Positions 8,604 to 17,373 of a DNA stretch of 40,584 bases are shown here, piece by piece. Positions within the stretch are counted from its first letter, which is position 1. Each line of letters opens with the position of its first letter. The position numbers were made by a program, and so were the translations under genes. The notes beneath the pieces were generated by a model, which worked only from the letters and a program-made list of their open reading frames with translations, had not been told where the DNA came from and did not search any database. Origin of the DNA: Bacteroidota bacterium (GTDB lineage: Bacteria > Bacteroidota > Bacteroidia > UBA7662); assembly GCA_005799065.1 (NCBI GenBank), contig SYHW01000052.1:1-40584 (forward strand), in the 5' to 3' direction.

Positions 8604-9260
8604 TTAGTCGAGATGCATTTCAGGTACCTCTCCTTCCACCACCAATCTACCGGCAGTTTTGGCTACAATTTCTTCCACAGAAATGCCTGGGGCACGTTCT
8701 CGCAGCACAAATCCCCGCTCGTCGATATCAAAAAAACCCAGTTCCGTCACCACCTGACGCACACAGGAACGTCCTGTCAAGGGCAAGGTACACTCGGACA
8801 ATAGCTTCGACTCTCCCGCCTTGTTGGTGTGTTGCATCGCCACAATAATGTTACGGGCACTGGCCACCAAATCCATGGCTCCGCCCATGCCCTTCACCAT
8901 TTTTCCAGGTATTTTCCAATTGGCAATATCGCCTCGATCGCTCACCTCCATGGCACCCAAGACCGTAAGGTCTACTTTTCCGGCTCTGATCATACCAAAA
9001 CTCATGGCAGAGTCGAAGAATGAAGAGCCAGGCACAGTGGTGATGGTTTGTTTCCCCGCATTAATCAAATCCGGATCCTCGTCCCCATCCCATGGGAAAG
9101 GCCCCATACCCAATAATCCGTTTTCTGACTGCAGCACTACTTGCATACCTTCAGGTATGTAGTTGGCCACCAAGGTAGGGATGCCAATCCCCAAATTCAC
9201 ATAATAGCCATCGCGCAATTGACGGGCGATTCGGCGTGCAATTCCGTGTTTATCGAGCAT
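8604..9260 (-). CDS. scoB: 3-oxoacid CoA-transferase subunit B
   Basis: Beta subunit of the succinyl-CoA:3-ketoacid (or acetoacetate) CoA-transferase. Seen: GYYVNLGIGIPTLVANY, the catalytic glutamate motif SENGLLGMGP, and the glycine-rich KGMGGAMDLV. Starting at the ATG at 9260 gives 218 aa, the normal length; the longer frame to 9302 is excluded because a -7 box lies in between. Subunit A is normally adjacent but is not here: the upstream neighbour is the divergent KdsC-like gene and the downstream one is aspartate kinase. Confidence 0.9.
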   Translation of the reverse strand: MLDKHGIARRIARQLRDGYYVNLGIGIPTLVANYIPEGMQVVLQSENGLLGMGPFPWDGDEDPDLINAGKQTITTVPGSSFFDSAMSFGMIRAGKVDLTVLGAMEVSDRGDIANWKIPGKMVKGMGGAMDLVASARNIIVAMQHTNKAGESKLLSECTLPLTGRSCVRQVVTELGFFDIDERGFVLRERAPGISVEEIVAKTAGRLVVEGEVPEMHLD

Positions 9261-9263
9261 AGG

Positions 9264-9271
9264 CAAATATA
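9264..9271 (-). promoter_or_regulatory. -7 promoter element (TATATTTG) for scoB
   Basis: Exact TAnnTTTG on the minus strand, only 3 nt before the scoB ATG. With the start of transcription a few bases after the box, the mRNA would begin at or next to the ATG (leaderless). Confidence 0.65.
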
Positions 9272-9314
9272 TCGAACAAAATACGGATATTCCCAGCCCC
9301 AATGAACCACAAAC

Positions 9315-9842
9315 ATGCCCAATTCCGTTCGCTCCCGACTAAAAAATATGCGCGTCGCAGTATTTGATTTGGATGGGGTACTGACTGATGGTCGCGTTTA
9401 TGTAATGGGCGACGGCCAGGAACTAAGGAGCATGCATGTCCGTGATGGTTATGCCTTGGCGCGGGCATCAGAGGCGGGGCTCCCGATTTGGGTCATCAGC
9501 GGGGCCCATCCGGCCGGTGTCCATAAAAGATTGGAGCGATTAGGCGTTCAGGAAATTTCATTGGGCATAGCCGATAAAGCCGCAGAATGGGATCGTCTTG
9601 TACAAAAATATTCGATTGATCCGAATGATATATTATTCATGGGTGATGATCTTCCCGATCTTCCCCTCATGCATAGAGCTGGGGTCGCTGCATGCCCAAA
9701 CAATGCGGCAACCGAAATTTTGGCGACGGCTCATTACATTGTGCCGCATGCGGGTGGAGCTGGCTGCGTACGGCATATCTTAGAAGAGTGCCTGCGATTG
9801 AAAGGAATTTGGGACAATCATTCCCTGCAAGCAAGTCGCTAA
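9315..9842 (+). CDS. kdsC: KdsC-like HAD phosphatase (KDO-8-phosphate phosphatase)
   Basis: A 175-aa haloacid-dehalogenase phosphatase. The nucleophile motif FDLDGVLTDG has D18 and D20, the second motif is VISGAHP, and the metal-binding motif GDDLPDLPLM lies near residue 116. This layout without a cap domain is that of KdsC, which dephosphorylates KDO-8-phosphate for lipopolysaccharide inner core synthesis; N-acylneuraminate-9-phosphatase-like relatives are the alternative. An internal ATG (9348) immediately before the first motif is a possible start. It is divergent from scoB and precedes maf by 60 bp. Confidence 0.85.
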   Translation: MPNSVRSRLKNMRVAVFDLDGVLTDGRVYVMGDGQELRSMHVRDGYALARASEAGLPIWVISGAHPAGVHKRLERLGVQEISLGIADKAAEWDRLVQKYSIDPNDILFMGDDLPDLPLMHRAGVAACPNNAATEILATAHYIVPHAGGAGCVRHILEECLRLKGIWDNHSLQASR

Positions 9843-9846
9843 AAAT

Positions 9847-9881
9847 GGCATCACCCACCATTTAAAAGGCATCACCCACCA
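9847..9881. repeat. Short direct repeat (14-bp core, period 21) after kdsC
   Basis: GGCATCACCCACCA occurs at 9847-9860 and again at 9868-9881, immediately after the kdsC stop codon and before maf. No gene or strong hairpin is seen. Confidence 0.8.
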
Positions 9882-9902
9882 AGTGATCATCAATCCGACT
9901 CA

Positions 9903-10505
9903 ATGAACCATAGATATCCCTTCAATCTCATATTAGCATCAGCATCGCCGCGAAGAAAAGAACTTCTCGAAAAAATGGGTTTCGATTTCAAAGTTGAAGT
10001 CGTGGATGCGGACGAAACGCCGGATGCCCAGATCGCCGTTGAGCAGCTACCGGAATGGTTGGCTCAAAAAAAAGCCGATCTCATCCCCTTTGTTGGTGAA
10101 CAATCGATCGTGATTGCAGCAGATACGTTGGTCATCCAGGACCGTCGGATTTTGGGAAAGCCCCAAGACGCCATGGAAGCCCGGGACATGTTGAAGTCAC
10201 TCTCTGGAACATCACACCAAGTAATTACGGGTGTATGCCTGAGACGAACCCATGAGCGAACTGTATTCTCAGAATCCACCGAAGTTCATTTTAGTGTCCT
10301 CTCGGAAGACGAGATAGACTATTATATACAACAGTACAAGCCCTTCGATAAGGCAGGAGCCTACGGCATACAAGAGTGGATCGGGCTCCGATTTGTGCAT
10401 AAAATCGTAGGATCATACACCAACGTGGTTGGGCTCCCTACAGAACGTCTGTATTCCGAACTGAAAAAAATCACCCTTAGGCCGCAAGATTCAGGTAAAG
10501 ACTGA
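9903..10505 (+). CDS. maf: Maf family nucleotide pyrophosphatase
   Basis: A 200-aa Maf/YhdE protein that hydrolyses non-canonical or excess nucleoside triphosphates (dTTP/UTP in the YhdE branch). Seen: LILASASPRRKELL at the start, the catalytic region VIAADTLVIQD, GKPQDAMEARDML, VITGVCL, and DKAGAYGIQEW, all in the normal order. Its stop codon runs into a tandem repeat shared with the end of the convergent cytidine deaminase gene. Confidence 0.92.
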   Translation: MNHRYPFNLILASASPRRKELLEKMGFDFKVEVVDADETPDAQIAVEQLPEWLAQKKADLIPFVGEQSIVIAADTLVIQDRRILGKPQDAMEARDMLKSLSGTSHQVITGVCLRRTHERTVFSESTEVHFSVLSEDEIDYYIQQYKPFDKAGAYGIQEWIGLRFVHKIVGSYTNVVGLPTERLYSELKKITLRPQDSGKD

Positions 10506-10547
10506 AGGATCAAACCTGAAAGGCAGAAGGATCAAACCCGAAAGGCA
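10504..10547. repeat. 22-bp tandem duplication across the maf/cdd convergent junction
   Basis: Two copies of a 22-bp unit beginning GAAGGATCAAAC and ending AAAGGCA (10504-10525 and 10526-10547), differing by one base. The cdd stop codon lies in copy one, so copy two encodes the last residues of cytidine deaminase (GFDPSAF) and copy one would repeat them beyond the stop. Confidence 0.8.
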
Positions 10548-11025
10548 GAAAAACTGAAACTCCTTCGGCTTCATAGACATGCTCAGAAGTGCCTTTTAAA
10601 TAGACCTTAACCGGAGTATTTTGCCTGCGTTCCACCTCCAACAAGACCTGAAGGCATGAACCACATGGGAAGGCAGGGCCTAGCTCCGCTCCATCCGACC
10701 TGGCCACAACAACGGCCATGGCCAACACCCGCACCCCCGGTTCCTGCACACCCGATGCAAATATGGCCGTGCGCTCGGCACATAGGCCGCTGGGGTAGGC
10801 TGCATTTTCTTGATTACTACCCAGAATGATCTTACCGTTCTCCATCCACAGGGCAGCACCGACAAAAAAATTTGAATAAGGCGCATAGGCAGTCGCAAGC
10901 GCCTTTTGTGCGGAACAAATGAGATGCTGAACGTTCTGATCGAGCGCTTCAAAATGATGCCCCCGAACAACGCAGTTTCTTTGGATATTTGTCGGAAATT
11001 CTTGATCACTTACCATTCGATACAC
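10510..11025 (-). CDS. cdd: Cytidine deaminase
   Basis: A 171-aa zinc enzyme converting cytidine/deoxycytidine to (deoxy)uridine in pyrimidine salvage. The zinc site is complete: LCAERTA gives C82 and the proton-shuttle E84, and PCGSC gives C121 and C124. Substrate residues YAPYSNFFVGAAL and NQENAAYP are typical. The start at 11025 may be a little long; an ATG at 11016 is in frame. The last residues of the protein are encoded by a 22-bp repeat. Confidence 0.9.
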   Translation of the reverse strand: MYRMVSDQEFPTNIQRNCVVRGHHFEALDQNVQHLICSAQKALATAYAPYSNFFVGAALWMENGKIILGSNQENAAYPSGLCAERTAIFASGVQEPGVRVLAMAVVVARSDGAELGPAFPCGSCLQVLLEVERRQNTPVKVYLKGTSEHVYEAEGVSVFLPFGFDPSAFQV

Positions 11026-11067
11026 GAAACTGACAATCTAAACAAATTTCAACAAACCACCAAATTC

Positions 11068-12447
11068 ATGGGAGACTCCTCCATTCTTGTATTGGGTGCG
11101 GGTCGGTCGGCCACCTACCTGATCGATTACCTACTCGAGCACGCTGCACAAAACCACTGGACCATCACCATCGCTGATTTGTCTGCAGAGGCGGCAGAAC
11201 GCGCTGCCCAAGGACACCCCCACGCACGCCCGGTTGCGGCCGATTTAACGGATCAAAACATCCTTCAAGAACTACTCAAAAATCAAATGGTGGTGGTCTC
11301 ACTTTTACCGGCCGACAAGCATATTATGGTAGCCCGTTTGGCACTACAACAGGGCGTTTCCCTTTTCACCGCCTCTTATGTATCTCCAGAGATGCAGGAA
11401 CTCAACGATCAGGTGAAACAATCCGGTCTTCTCTTCCTCAATGAGTTGGGATGCGACCCTGGCATCGACCACATGAGCACCATGGAGCTTCTAGAAAACT
11501 TGAAATCGGAAGGCGCCCGGATTTCCGGTTTCTATTCATTCACGGGTGGCCTTATCGCTCCAGATTGCGACGATCATCCATGGCACTACAAATTTTCATG
11601 GAACCCCAGAAATGTGGTTCTCGCTGGTTCACCCGGCCCTGCGCAATACCGCTACCAGCATGCTACGCGACATCTTCCTTATGCGCGCCTGTTTCGTGAA
11701 CCCATTCGGGTTGATGTACCCGGCGTGGGTTTACTCGACGCTTATCCAAACCGCGATTCCCTACCCTACACCATCCTCTACGGTTTAGATGACATCCCTA
11801 CGCTCTTGAGAGCAACCTTTCGTTACCCCGATTATATGCAAGGCTGGTCGGTCATGGTACAACTCGGACTCACGATAAATCACTGCCGTCTAGCGGCAAA
11901 AACCCGAACCCGACGCGATTTGTTGATGGAATTTCTACCGCCCCAGTACGGGAATGATCCTAGACGGGCTTTGGAGCAGTTCTTAACAATCGACATGGGC
12001 TTCCCGACGGTTCAAATGAAGATCATTTTGGATCAATTTCAGTCGATCGGTTTTTTCGATTCCATTCCCCTACCCAACTCCTCAGCCACACCTGCTGAGT
12101 TGTTAGAACATATATTATTGCCGCATTGGTCGCTGGGTCCATCCGACCGCGACCGCGTGGTGATGCACCACCGTGTGGATTATGAGATCAACGGAAGCCT
12201 ACGAACGCGCACCTCCACCCTCGACCTATTGGGGAAAGACGCAACCCACACCGCTATGGCTCAAACGGTTGGCCTACCCCTTGCGATCGCTGTACGCTTG
12301 TATGTACAAGGAAAAATCACCCTTCAAGGTGTTCACATTCCCATAGACCAAGAAATCTACAGACCTATTTTGAATGAATTGTCTAAATACGGGGTTCAAT
12401 TTACGGAAACCGATAGCGAACCCTTGCAAGACCCTTTTATTCGATGA
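11068..12447 (+). CDS. Saccharopine dehydrogenase-like reductase
   Basis: A 459-aa protein with an N-terminal Rossmann fold (LVLGAGRSATYLIDYL) and the C-terminal domain of the Lys9-type saccharopine dehydrogenase (NELGCDPGIDHMS, a substrate-binding segment, then GFYSFTGGL). In Bacteroidota such proteins are placed in lysine breakdown through saccharopine, or in related glutamate-forming reductase steps; the substrate is not proven here. The frame runs upstream to 10906, but that portion is the reverse of cdd; the ATG at 11068 sits directly before the Rossmann motif. It overlaps the next gene by ATGA and is divergent from cdd. Confidence 0.85.
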   Translation: MGDSSILVLGAGRSATYLIDYLLEHAAQNHWTITIADLSAEAAERAAQGHPHARPVAADLTDQNILQELLKNQMVVVSLLPADKHIMVARLALQQGVSLFTASYVSPEMQELNDQVKQSGLLFLNELGCDPGIDHMSTMELLENLKSEGARISGFYSFTGGLIAPDCDDHPWHYKFSWNPRNVVLAGSPGPAQYRYQHATRHLPYARLFREPIRVDVPGVGLLDAYPNRDSLPYTILYGLDDIPTLLRATFRYPDYMQGWSVMVQLGLTINHCRLAAKTRTRRDLLMEFLPPQYGNDPRRALEQFLTIDMGFPTVQMKIILDQFQSIGFFDSIPLPNSSATPAELLEHILLPHWSLGPSDRDRVVMHHRVDYEINGSLRTRTSTLDLLGKDATHTAMAQTVGLPLAIAVRLYVQGKITLQGVHIPIDQEIYRPILNELSKYGVQFTETDSEPLQDPFIR

Positions 12448-13463
12448 AATCGTTGAAATCACCTGTGCCCGCACCCCCAAAGCACCTCATGGGCTGGCTC
12501 ATTTTGGGCGGGATAGCCGGAGGCGCCCTCATGATTGAACCCTTTCTAAAGCCAATCGACAGCATCACCATCGCTTTGTTGATCTCCATCATTCTGGGCA
12601 ACTTCATAGCACCTTCTTATGCCGGACGATCGACCTGGAATTACTCCGAAAAGCACCTATTGGCCATGGCCACCCTGTTGTTGGGCTTCGGAATGGACCT
12701 CAGACAGGCCCTCAGCTTGCCCCCACCCTACTGGGCCTATATTTTTGCCTCTGTGGTTATTGCATTGGCATCGGCCCAGCTAATCATGCGGGGATCGACA
12801 AAAGCCATGCGTTGGACCATGGGTGCTGGTCAGGCTATTTGTGGCAACAGTGCCATTGCCGCAACAGCACCTGTGGTGGGCGCCACCTCCACCGAAATTG
12901 GGGTTTCGGTGGCCACGGTCAATCTCCTGGGCACATTGGGGATCATCTTATTTCCCATGATCAGCAGCCAGCTCAACCTGCCCGTGGATGCATCGGCCTT
13001 GCTGTTCGGTTCCGTTTTGCAATCAGTAGGGCATGTGGCAGGAGCAGGGCAAGCCCTAGGATCTGAGGTGCTTTCTTTGGCCCTATTGGTGAAAATGGTG
13101 CGGATTTTATGGCTGGGCCCTGCAGTTCTCCTGATGGGCTGGCTCATGGCACGCAAACAAACGCCATCCTCAGCAGACCATCCATCCACCCGCGTTCAAC
13201 CGACAGGCGTTCTATCCGTGGTTCCATGGTATGTGTGGGGTTTTTTGATTAGCAGCCTGACCGTCTCCACAGGACTCATTCCTGACTTTTTTGTTGACCT
13301 GATGAAAGACGCGGGCAAATACCTACTTCTACTGGCCATGACCGGCATCGGATTGGGTATCAATATTCGTCAACTGCTTTCGGTTGGGCCAACGGCTGGG
13401 TTAGGGGGTGCATTTATTTTCGGCCTACAAACTGTTTTGGTGCTCCTGCTGCTGACTCTGTAG
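12444..13463 (+). CDS. YeiH/UPF0324 family membrane transporter
   Basis: A 339-aa multi-pass inner membrane protein of the YeiH (Cons_hypoth698) family, whose members have been proposed to export sulfate or sulfonate-derived anions. Seen: about ten hydrophobic helices and the central signature GQAICGNSAIAATAP near residue 135, with GSVLQSVGHVAGAG later. It overlaps the upstream dehydrogenase by four bases (ATGA), so the two are translated together; a biochemical link between them is not obvious. Confidence 0.88.
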   Translation: MKSLKSPVPAPPKHLMGWLILGGIAGGALMIEPFLKPIDSITIALLISIILGNFIAPSYAGRSTWNYSEKHLLAMATLLLGFGMDLRQALSLPPPYWAYIFASVVIALASAQLIMRGSTKAMRWTMGAGQAICGNSAIAATAPVVGATSTEIGVSVATVNLLGTLGIILFPMISSQLNLPVDASALLFGSVLQSVGHVAGAGQALGSEVLSLALLVKMVRILWLGPAVLLMGWLMARKQTPSSADHPSTRVQPTGVLSVVPWYVWGFLISSLTVSTGLIPDFFVDLMKDAGKYLLLLAMTGIGLGINIRQLLSVGPTAGLGGAFIFGLQTVLVLLLLTL

Positions 13464-13546
13464 TCCGGCTTGTATATGGCACTCTTTTGCCGTACATTGA
13501 AGACGCCTGTTCGAATGGCATTTCAAAATTACCACCCGCAGAAACT

Positions 13547-15445
13547 TCAAACCCTTCCTAGAATCAGCTGATCCACCACCGACGGATCCAATAAGGTTGA
13601 TGTGTCGCCCAATTGGGAGGTATCGCCTTCGGCGATCTTTCGGAGAATGCGTCGCATGATCTTACCCGAACGCGTTTTGGGCAAGCCAGGCACCAACTGT
13701 ATTTTGTCGGGACGAGCAATTTTGCCTATAAATTCGGCGACGGTAGCCGTTATCTCAGCGCGTATCCTGTCAGGATCATTAATTTCACCTTTGCCAATTA
13801 CAAAAGCATAGATGGCTTGTCCTTTCAGATCGTCTGGAATACCCACTACAGCCGACTCAGCCACCAGTGGATGCATATTGATTGCGTTTTCAACCTCTGC
13901 AGTTCCGATTCGGTGGCCAGAAACGTTCAAAACATCATCCACCCTACCGATGATTCGATATAAGCCATCGCCGTCGCGACGGGCGCCATCACCGGTAAAA
14001 TAATAGCCCGGATAAGCACCAAAATAGGTTTGTCGGCACCGCTCATGATCACCCCAAGTAGTCCTAATCATGGAAGGCCAAGGATAACGTATGGCCAAAT
14101 AGCCTTCACGGTCGTTTTCTTCGATGACAGCCCCTTGGGCATCGAGCAATACGGGCTGAATACCAGGTAAGGGCAAGCCCGCGAATGTGGGCTTGAGTGT
14201 CGATAATCCGGCCAAAGCGGCAATCAGAATGCCCCCTGTTTCGGTCTGCCACCATGTATCGGTAATGGGGCATCTTTCCTTTCCCACCTCACGGAAGTAC
14301 CATTGCCAGGCTTCCTCGTTGATGGGCTCTCCAACACTTCCCAACACCCGCAAGCTGTGGAGCGAATAGGGTTTCACCCATCGGTCGCCAGCCGCCATAA
14401 GCGACCGAATAGCCGTGGGCGCTGTATAAAGAAGGTTCACACGGTGCCTCTCGCATACTTGCCAAAATCGATCCGGGTTGGGCCAGGTAGGTATACCCTC
14501 GAACATCAGCGTTGTAGTGCCTTGAAGCAGGGGGGCGTATAACAGGTAGGTATGACCGGTGATCCATCCAATGTCGGCCGTGCACCAAAACACCTCACCT
14601 GGTTTGGAACGGAATACGTGGGCGAAACTATAGCCGGCATAAACCATAAAGCCGCCGCAGCTGTGAACCACTCCTTTGGGCTTGCCTGTCGAGCCAGAGG
14701 TATACAAAATAAAGAGCGGGTCTTCGGCTTGCATCACCTCAGCATCTCCGCCCGAACCGGCATATCGACTGATCTCCCCGAGCGCATCGACATCACGCCC
14801 GGCCACCCGATCCACCTGGGTCCCACACACATGATACACCCATACGCATTCAACGCCACTGCAGTAGTTGAGTGCTTCGTCGACAACAGCCTTACACGGT
14901 AAAATTTTCCCCCCACGAAGGATGGCATCGGCCGTTATAACCATTCGGCAACCCGCATCGGCGATACGATCTGCAAGGCTATGAGCCGAAAATCCTCCAA
15001 AAACCACGGAATGAATGGCCCCAATACGCGCTATGGCCAATACCACTATGGCCAACTCGGGCACCATGGGCATATATACGCAAATCCGATCGCCTTTACC
15101 CATGCCCTGTCGCCTCAATGCAGCAGCGGTACGTTCCACCTCATGAAGCAACTCAGAGTAGGTAAACGAGCGCGCTTTCCCATCAGGGTCGCCCGGCTCC
15201 CAAATCAGTGCTGTTTCATTCGCCCGATCTTGAATATGCCTATCCAGGCAATTCAGGGTAATGTTGAGTTCGGCGCCCTCAAACCACCGTACGTCGTGGT
15301 TGTGGAAGTCCCAATGAACCACCTGAGACCATGGTCGAAGCCATGAAAAATGTGATGCGACCTGTGCCCAGTACTGTTCGGGCTCGTGGATACTCCACTG
15401 CATCGCCTTGTTGTAGGCTTCGATGCTGTCAAAAGATTGAATCAT
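13547..15445 (-). CDS. acs: Acetyl-CoA synthetase
   Basis: A 632-aa AMP-forming enzyme that activates acetate for entry into the TCA or glyoxylate cycle. The core motifs are present: YTSGSTGKPKGVV (phosphate binding), DTWWQTETGG, YFTGDGARRDGDG, a hinge GRVDDVLNVSGHRIGTAE, and KTRSGKIMRR with the catalytic lysine that is often acetylated. The frame could begin at 15496, but the ATG at 15445 gives the usual start (MIQSFDSIEAYNKAM) and length. It lies 51 bp after the aminotransferase stop and is probably in the same transcript. Confidence 0.93.
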   Translation of the reverse strand: MIQSFDSIEAYNKAMQWSIHEPEQYWAQVASHFSWLRPWSQVVHWDFHNHDVRWFEGAELNITLNCLDRHIQDRANETALIWEPGDPDGKARSFTYSELLHEVERTAAALRRQGMGKGDRICVYMPMVPELAIVVLAIARIGAIHSVVFGGFSAHSLADRIADAGCRMVITADAILRGGKILPCKAVVDEALNYCSGVECVWVYHVCGTQVDRVAGRDVDALGEISRYAGSGGDAEVMQAEDPLFILYTSGSTGKPKGVVHSCGGFMVYAGYSFAHVFRSKPGEVFWCTADIGWITGHTYLLYAPLLQGTTTLMFEGIPTWPNPDRFWQVCERHRVNLLYTAPTAIRSLMAAGDRWVKPYSLHSLRVLGSVGEPINEEAWQWYFREVGKERCPITDTWWQTETGGILIAALAGLSTLKPTFAGLPLPGIQPVLLDAQGAVIEENDREGYLAIRYPWPSMIRTTWGDHERCRQTYFGAYPGYYFTGDGARRDGDGLYRIIGRVDDVLNVSGHRIGTAEVENAINMHPLVAESAVVGIPDDLKGQAIYAFVIGKGEINDPDRIRAEITATVAEFIGKIARPDKIQLVPGLPKTRSGKIMRRILRKIAEGDTSQLGDTSTLLDPSVVDQLILGRV

Positions 15446-15496
15446 AGCCCTAAAATAACAAAGAAATACATACGCGGTGACCCGTTGCAGCAGCAA

Positions 15497-16696
15497 CTAG
15501 TTCAGACGGCCGGGGTACTGCAAAAGGCCTTCACCCAAAGCCTCCATAGCTTCACTCAATCGATCATTTTCGAGTACGTAGGCTATTCGGGCCTGCTGCC
15601 GGCCACTTTCAGGATGGGCATAGAAGCCACTTCCCGGGGCCAACATGACCGTACAACCCTTGTGCGAAAACGATTCCAACATCCATCGACAAAAATCATC
15701 GGCATCGTGAACAGGAAGCGACACCATGCAATAGAACGCTCCTCCAGGATGCGGACAAACTACCCCGGGCATTGCTCGAAGAGCAGAAACCACCAAATTT
15801 CGCCTTTGTTCATAAGCCGATCGCACCTGCTCAAAATAAGATGCAGATGCCGACAAGGCCGCTTCAGCGCCCAGTTGCTCGAGCGTAGGTGGGCTCAATC
15901 GTGCCTGACCATACTTTAAAGCCACAGCCATCAATTCCGCATTCCTACTCAAGAGGGCGCCAATCCGGGCGCCACAGGCACTAAATACCTTCGAAACACT
16001 CTCCACCACCACGGCATGATCAGCCAACTCGGGCCATTCAAGGACGGAATGGTGCCTCACTCCGTCATAGGCAAACATGCGGTAAACCTCATCCGAAAAT
16101 AAAAACAAGTTGTGGCGCCGCACCAACTCACTCAATTGTTGCAATTCCGAACGAGAATACATCACCCCGGTGGGGTTATTGGGATGACAAATCAAAACGG
16201 CTTTCGTGCGGGCGCTGATGAGCGGCTCCCAATCGGTTAATGGTGGAAGGGCAAAACCATCTTCTATGCGCGTCGGTACTGGAACGACCTGTACTCCGGC
16301 CATACGAGCAAAACCATTGTAGTTGGCATAGAAAGGCTCCGGTATAAGCACCTCATCGCCAGCATCCAAACAGCTGAGCATGGCAAACAACAAGGCCTCA
16401 GAGCCCCCTGTGGTGATCATGATCTGCTGGTAATTGAGATCAAGCCCTCGGGCCTGCATCGATGAAGCATACGATCTGCGATACGACTCCATGCCCGCGG
16501 AGTGTGAATATTCAAGAACAGGCGCTTCAAAAGAGCGAATTCGCTCCATGAATCCCGGTACTGTATAGATATCAGGTTGGCCGATGTTCAGATGATGAAT
16601 GCGAACCCCTCTGGCGGATGCAGCCTCAGCAAATGGAACCAGCTTTCTGATGGGTGATGGGGGCATTTGAAGACCCCTATTCGATAGATTTGGCAT
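15497..16696 (-). CDS. PLP-dependent class I/II aminotransferase
   Basis: A 399-aa fold-type I aminotransferase, common in Bacteroidota and annotated as aspartate- or aromatic-type. Seen: YSHSAGMESYR, TTGGSEALLFAM, CHPNNPTGVMYS, and the Schiff-base lysine motif ESVSKVFSACGARIGAL. The amino donor is not resolved. The ATG at 16696 (MPNLSNRGLQMPPSP) is the family start; the longer frame to 16756 would read through a terminator hairpin and is rejected. It is followed by acs. Confidence 0.88.
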   Translation of the reverse strand: MPNLSNRGLQMPPSPIRKLVPFAEAASARGVRIHHLNIGQPDIYTVPGFMERIRSFEAPVLEYSHSAGMESYRRSYASSMQARGLDLNYQQIMITTGGSEALLFAMLSCLDAGDEVLIPEPFYANYNGFARMAGVQVVPVPTRIEDGFALPPLTDWEPLISARTKAVLICHPNNPTGVMYSRSELQQLSELVRRHNLFLFSDEVYRMFAYDGVRHHSVLEWPELADHAVVVESVSKVFSACGARIGALLSRNAELMAVALKYGQARLSPPTLEQLGAEAALSASASYFEQVRSAYEQRRNLVVSALRAMPGVVCPHPGGAFYCMVSLPVHDADDFCRWMLESFSHKGCTVMLAPGSGFYAHPESGRQQARIAYVLENDRLSEAMEALGEGLLQYPGRLN

Positions 16697-16712
16697 AGGA
16701 TAAAAAACCACG

Positions 16713-16744
16713 CTAAAAAAAACCCGCGCAACGTTACGCGGGTT
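16713..16744 (-). terminator. Rho-independent terminator after the DUF1573 gene
   Basis: AACCCGCG (16721-16728) pairs with CGCGGGTT (16737-16744) around an 8-nt loop. Read on the minus strand the stem is followed by a run of T, so it ends transcription coming from the DUF1573 gene (stop at 16768) before the aminotransferase start at 16696. Confidence 0.85.
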
Positions 16745-16767
16745 CAAATGCATCAATTCGGGTTAAA

Positions 16768-17226
16768 TCAGTTGGGCTTAGTGACTGGACTGGCGGCTCC
16801 TTTATTTTCGGGAACATTTTCATCGGCCTTCACCACATTTCCTTTAATGGTGAGTACCTGTGTGCCTGTTCCGGCGTTGCTGGTTACTGTAACTTGCTTG
16901 GTGAACATGCCCGGACGGCCAGCAGAGTTGTATACTGCTTTGATTGTTCCTTTTTCACCTGGCTTAACAGGCTCGCGCGTCCATTCTGGTGTTGTGCAAC
17001 CGCAAGACGCAGAAACATTGCTGATAATTAAGGTTTCGGATCCTGTGTTGGTGAACTCGAAAGCATGCGTGGCTTTATCACCCTCGGTGATGGTGCCAAA
17101 ATCATGCGCCTCCGATTTGAATTTCATGACTGCCGAACTTTTTGGCTGGGCAGCAGGAGCGGCGTTTTGTGCAAATGCACTTAAAGCGATGGTTGAAAAG
17201 AAAAGTAAAAAAGCAAGTTTTTTCAT
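16768..17226 (-). CDS. DUF1573 domain exported protein
   Basis: A 152-aa protein with a signal peptide (KKLAFLLFFSTIALSAFAQ, cleavage after about residue 20), a short alanine/proline linker and one DUF1573 immunoglobulin-like domain: FGTITEGDKATHAFEFTN and SASCGCTTPEW. Such proteins are periplasmic or outer membrane associated and very common in Bacteroidota, but have no proven function. It has its own -7 box and its own terminator, so it is a single-gene transcript. Confidence 0.9.
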   Translation of the reverse strand: MKKLAFLLFFSTIALSAFAQNAAPAAQPKSSAVMKFKSEAHDFGTITEGDKATHAFEFTNTGSETLIISNVSASCGCTTPEWTREPVKPGEKGTIKAVYNSAGRPGMFTKQVTVTSNAGTGTQVLTIKGNVVKADENVPENKGAASPVTKPN

Positions 17227-17252
17227 GGTTTAAAATTGGTTTTTGAGTGGGA

Positions 17253-17260
17253 CAAAAATA
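17253..17260 (-). promoter_or_regulatory. -7 promoter element (TATTTTTG) for the DUF1573 gene
   Basis: Exact TAnnTTTG on the minus strand, 26 nt before the ATG at 17226. Confidence 0.6.
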
Positions 17261-17324
17261 AAAAAAAGAAATGAATACAAATGGTAGTCGTTTGATGGTC
17301 TTAAATAAAAAAGAAATCTATGGC

Positions 17325-17332
17325 TATCTTTG
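17325..17332 (+). promoter_or_regulatory. -7 promoter element (TATCTTTG) for the E1 gene
   Basis: Exact TAnnTTTG. It lies inside the longest open frame (from 17320), so that first ATG cannot be the start. ATG 17338 (5 nt after the box, leaderless) or ATG 17374 (about 35-nt leader) remain. Confidence 0.65.
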
Positions 17333-17373
17333 CAGACATGCCCCGCAATACAACATCTGTGCCAAAAGAAAGT

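Noticed and set aside
16697-16756. Longer N-terminus of the aminotransferase
   Set aside because: It would be read through the terminator hairpin of the DUF1573 gene; the family start is at 16696.
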